Positions 19,372 through 22,123 of a stretch of DNA of 22,123 nt are shown here, piece after piece (position 1 is the first letter of the stretch; each line of letters begins with the position of its first letter). The notes under the pieces were generated by a model, which saw only the letters and a list, made by a program, of their open reading frames with translations, had not been told where the DNA came from and did no database searches. The DNA lies in contig JADGJL010000411.1 of assembly GCA_027600665.1 (NCBI GenBank), positions 1-22,123 of the forward strand, read 5' to 3'. The translations under genes and the position numbers were made by a program. This stretch comes from Irineochytrium annulatum (Eukaryota; Chytridiomycota; Chytridiomycetes; Chytridiales; Chytridiaceae).

Positions 19372-22123
19372 ATGACGGATCCACACCAGCAAGACCAGCA
19401 ATCTACATCACCGCAATCCGCGTATCCGCCCGTCTCCCGCGTGTACGTGGCCCCGACCGCCCAACCGGGGCCGCATCCGGGGACACAGGCCCACCCGGAG
19501 CAGCGCAGGCTCTCGTCGGGCCACCTCGGCAACCTGCCGCTCCAACTACCCGATTTCAACAACTTCCTGATCACTGACAATGAGCCCGGTGGAAGGGGTG
19601 GCCAGCCGCCGCAGCACCTGCATCAGCAGATGCCCCCTGGCTACAAAATCTCGCAGGCGGCTTCCATCTCCGCGATTCCCGGCGATGCCAACTCCCACCA
19701 ATACTCCGCCAATGGCCAGGGTTCGCAACACTATTCGCAACTCTATCCGCAACATTATCCGCAACACTATTCGCAAGCACAAGTGCAACCACCGCTGACA
19801 CTGAATACGAATTACCAACAATCAAATTACCCACATGCCCGCCAGTACACGAACCCTCATCCGGGAAACTACCAGCCAACGAGAAATATTCCCCCGTCAC
19901 AGATGCCTCCGAGGGTCCAGCATTCGGCATCCTTCCCGTACCAGGGATCGGAGAACTCGTTGTCCTCACCAGTGGTGTATGTGGAGCACTCCGAGTACGC
20001 GAGGTACGTGGTGCAATTTTCGCTTAGTTTAAAAACCATGCAAATTCATGTTGGTTTCGCAGGGCGCCCCCTGTTGCGACGAACGTGGCCAACCTCAATC
20101 CCCTCTATGCTCAACCCTCCGCCCCCATCCGCAGCTTGTCCCTTTCCGGTCGGCGGCCTGTTGGCGGCGACGCTCCGAGCCGCATGGGCTCAGTTCAACC
20201 CGTTCACCGACCGCCCGGGCCGGGCGGCGGTGCTCCCGCCGTCTTCGCTCCTGGTGTCGGGTACGCCAGTCACGGGGTCGCGTCCGGGGCGCCACCTGGC
20301 TCGCAGCCATACGTCTATCAACAGCACCCGCTGCAGCCTGGGCAGCATCATCCAGTCCCGATGGCGACAGCGCCAAATCCGGCCGCGGGGTATAGCGGCA
20401 CGAACCCGGCCGGGAATGTGGGACACCCGGTCATTTCGACGAGGGCTTTACCGCAACGGACCGCGGGAAGCGTAAATTACTTCGGAGCACCACAACCGCC
20501 AACGCCACATGTTAGTATTGTTAGGGGCGAGAACGCCGGGTTAACTTAATTAATCTACATTTGCCTAATGATGTGTAATAGTCGGTATCCGATTCACCCA
20601 TGTATGAGAATTCGCCAGGGAATCGAAATTCCGTAGTATGTATTGCCAGCAAAACTTTTTATCGTTTTCCCGTCGTCTTCTTATGGTGAAAAATTACAGG
20701 AGTATCGACAATCACCCCCCAGCAGTCCGACTGTCAATATTCCTGCAAGAGGTTTTTCAAAGCGAAAGAACCTCAGCGAATTGCTTGACCAAGGCGCCAC
20801 GTTGTTTTCACCGCCAAATCAGAAGTACGCGGAGGCGTTCGCGAAGTGGCAGCAGGCTTCGGAGCTTGCTATCGTTGACGATGACCTCTTCAGTTACGCC
20901 AGGGCGGTCTCAAACATGGGCTGCGCGATGCGGGCGATGAGCCTATTCGAGCATTGCCTTGCCCTTCAAAACCTCGCGTGGACCTCAGCAATTAAGTATG
21001 TAGAGGATAAGCAGGGCTACGATGAGACGTCGTTGTGGCTTCAGATGGTGCTTCGAACGCTTGATCTCGACGAGCTGGACCTCGACCGGATGCACTTTAT
21101 CGACGCCGCCGCTTACAGCCGGACGATTCAGCGAAGGACGGCGACAATGCAGAACTACCTTACGGGGAAAGAGGCCCAGACGGTACCCGACGTGTCCTCC
21201 GGTCCTCCGATCGTCGTCTTTTTCATGGAGCTGACGACAAACCTCGGAAACGCGCACTTCTCCCTAGGCCACTACGAGGACGCTATCGACTGGCACTCGA
21301 AGTGTTTGCAGCTTGCCGAGAACGTTTTAGAGGAGACCCAACTGCCCCGTCAGTTCCAACCGACCGTTGCCGAGCTCTCGGCCTACTCCTACTTTTCGTC
21401 GAACCCCAGCACCCGGCTCGTGGCTGGCTCCTCGAGTCCCCGGATCAATCTCTCCTACCTCCACCGATCGACACTCATGGCGCAGGCTCGGTCGCTCACG
21501 CACCTGGGATTATGCTGCCAGTATCTCGGCCTCGATGATAACGCGTTCCAGTGCCACTACAACTCCTCCGCACTCCTCTCCTTCTACGTCTCCCGCTCGC
21601 CCACGTTCTCTGCACCGACCACAACGACGACCACGACGACGGTCCACGGTACGCCGATGGCGGGAGGCGCGCAGCCGAGCCCGGGGAGCGCTACGGGTAG
21701 CGTTGGGCCGGCACAGCCGGAGCGAAAGCAGACCGGCGTACCCAGCAAGCCCTGGATGACGTCGCAGATGGAGTGCTACGAGGCGTCCGTGGCGGTGAAC
21801 CTGGCCGCAGCCCTTTACGCAAAGGGAAGGATTCCAGCGTCGCTGGACAGGTTGAGCAGGGGACTTAGGCTTTTCAACGCGGCCGGGGACGAGAACGGGA
21901 AGAGTATGGTTGAGGCGTCGGCGTCGGCCGTTAAGGTCGAAGTGGGGCGGGTGTTGGGCCAGCTGCACTGGTTGAGGAACATGGACACCCAGGCGAGGGG
22001 CGCCGGAGAGGTGGACGAGTGCAAGCGGTACTGGGGCCCGCCGAGGCTCGAGGGCGTAAACTTAGGCTCTGGAGATCCGGATGAGAGCGCGAACGCGAGC
22101 GCGGGGGCGGGTTGGTTGAGGGA
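19372..22123 (+). CDS. Q/H/Y/P-rich protein with TPR-like helical region, partial (runs off the right edge)
   Basis: Proposed exons are 19372-20003, 20063-20510, 20582-20635 and 20700-beyond 22123, giving about 852 residues so far; no stop is reached. The ATG at 19372 (MTDPHQQDQQ) is the first in a frame that otherwise opens with GTG. The first 400 residues are low complexity, rich in Gln, Pro, His, Tyr, Ser and Gly. After KRKNLSELLDQG the protein becomes helical: AFAKWQQASELAIVDDDLFS, NLGNAHFSLGHYEDAIDWHS, LTHLGLCCQYLGLDDNAF and NLAAALYAKGRIPASLDRLS. Each of the last three has the A/G-small, Y-F and A patterning of TPR helix pairs. A Thr-rich tract (APTTTTTTTT) interrupts the domain. The 54-bp third exon (SVSDSPMYENSP) is inferred from a GTATGT donor, a TAG acceptor and an open frame; skipping it also keeps the frame. 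I do not recognise an orthologue and infer only a protein-interaction scaffold. Confidence 0.78.
19723..19770 (+). repeat. 12-bp tandem repeat encoding (S/P)Q(H/L)Y
   Basis: Four head-to-tail 12-bp units (TCGCAACACTAT, TCGCAACTCTAT, CCGCAACATTAT, CCGCAACACTAT) are followed by a half unit. In frame they encode SQHY, SQLY, PQHY, PQHY at residues 118-133 of the TPR-like protein. The regular tyrosine spacing in a Gln-rich context resembles low-complexity regions that self-associate. That functional reading is inference. Confidence 0.88.

Noticed and set aside
19327..20475. A single uninterrupted 382-codon frame at the start of the TPR-like gene
   Set aside because: It begins with GTG, and past 20003 it switches to Arg/Pro-rich nonsense. 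Splicing 20003 to 20063 keeps the Q/P/G-rich composition and reaches the downstream TPR-like frame.

Overview
The window is nuclear DNA from a fungus, and the style suggests an early-diverging, possibly chytrid-like lineage (the lineage is inference). Genes are packed tightly and interrupted by about 41 very short GT-AG introns, mostly 39-61 bp. The products are typical eukaryotic and fungal housekeeping and signalling proteins: an Slt2-type MAP kinase, a Kin1/MARK kinase, Rqc2/NEMF, Ppe1/PPME1, SNW/Prp45 and a nuclear tRNA-Ile. I saw no bacterial operon, CRISPR array, transposon or viral element. The splice models were built by hand from conserved protein junctions. In every complete gene the exon phases add up to an open frame from ATG to stop.

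Layout, left to right. The 3' end of a spliceosomal SNW-domain gene (+, 1-239) converges on a ZFAND1/Cuz1 gene (-, 441-1333). Next comes the PP2A methylesterase gene PPE1 (-, 1469-2795), head-to-head with a tRNA-Ile(AAU) gene (+, 2798-2871) only 2 bp away. After about 0.5 kb without a supported gene lies a large GRAM-GRAM-TBC-EF-hand Rab-GAP gene (-, 3390-8361). It shares a 430-bp divergent promoter region with a Kin1/MARK-like kinase gene (+, 8792-11471). An Slt2-type MAP kinase gene (+, 11608-13405) and an unrecognised multi-pass membrane protein gene (+, 13597-15488) follow on the same strand. The membrane protein gene converges on the ribosome quality-control gene RQC2/NEMF (-, 15562-19161). 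A 210-bp divergent spacer then leads into a partial gene for a Q/H/Y/P-rich protein with TPR-like helices (+, 19372 to the window end).

Functional themes. Protein quality control is represented by Rqc2 (stalled 60S-nascent-chain complexes) and ZFAND1/Cuz1 (Cdc48 and the proteasome). Phosphorylation signalling is represented by Kin1, Slt2 and Ppe1, and membrane traffic by the TBC protein. These are separate genes with separate promoters, and nothing in the sequence makes them one pathway. Kin1 and Slt2 lie in tandem with 136 bp between their coding regions; both act in polarity or cell-wall signalling in other fungi.

I did not find a clearly novel system. The points most worth a second look are the unknown membrane protein, the PPE1/tRNA overlap, the loop insertion and AVE motif of the Kin1-like kinase, the insert-split second GRAM domain, and the TPR-like protein at the right edge.
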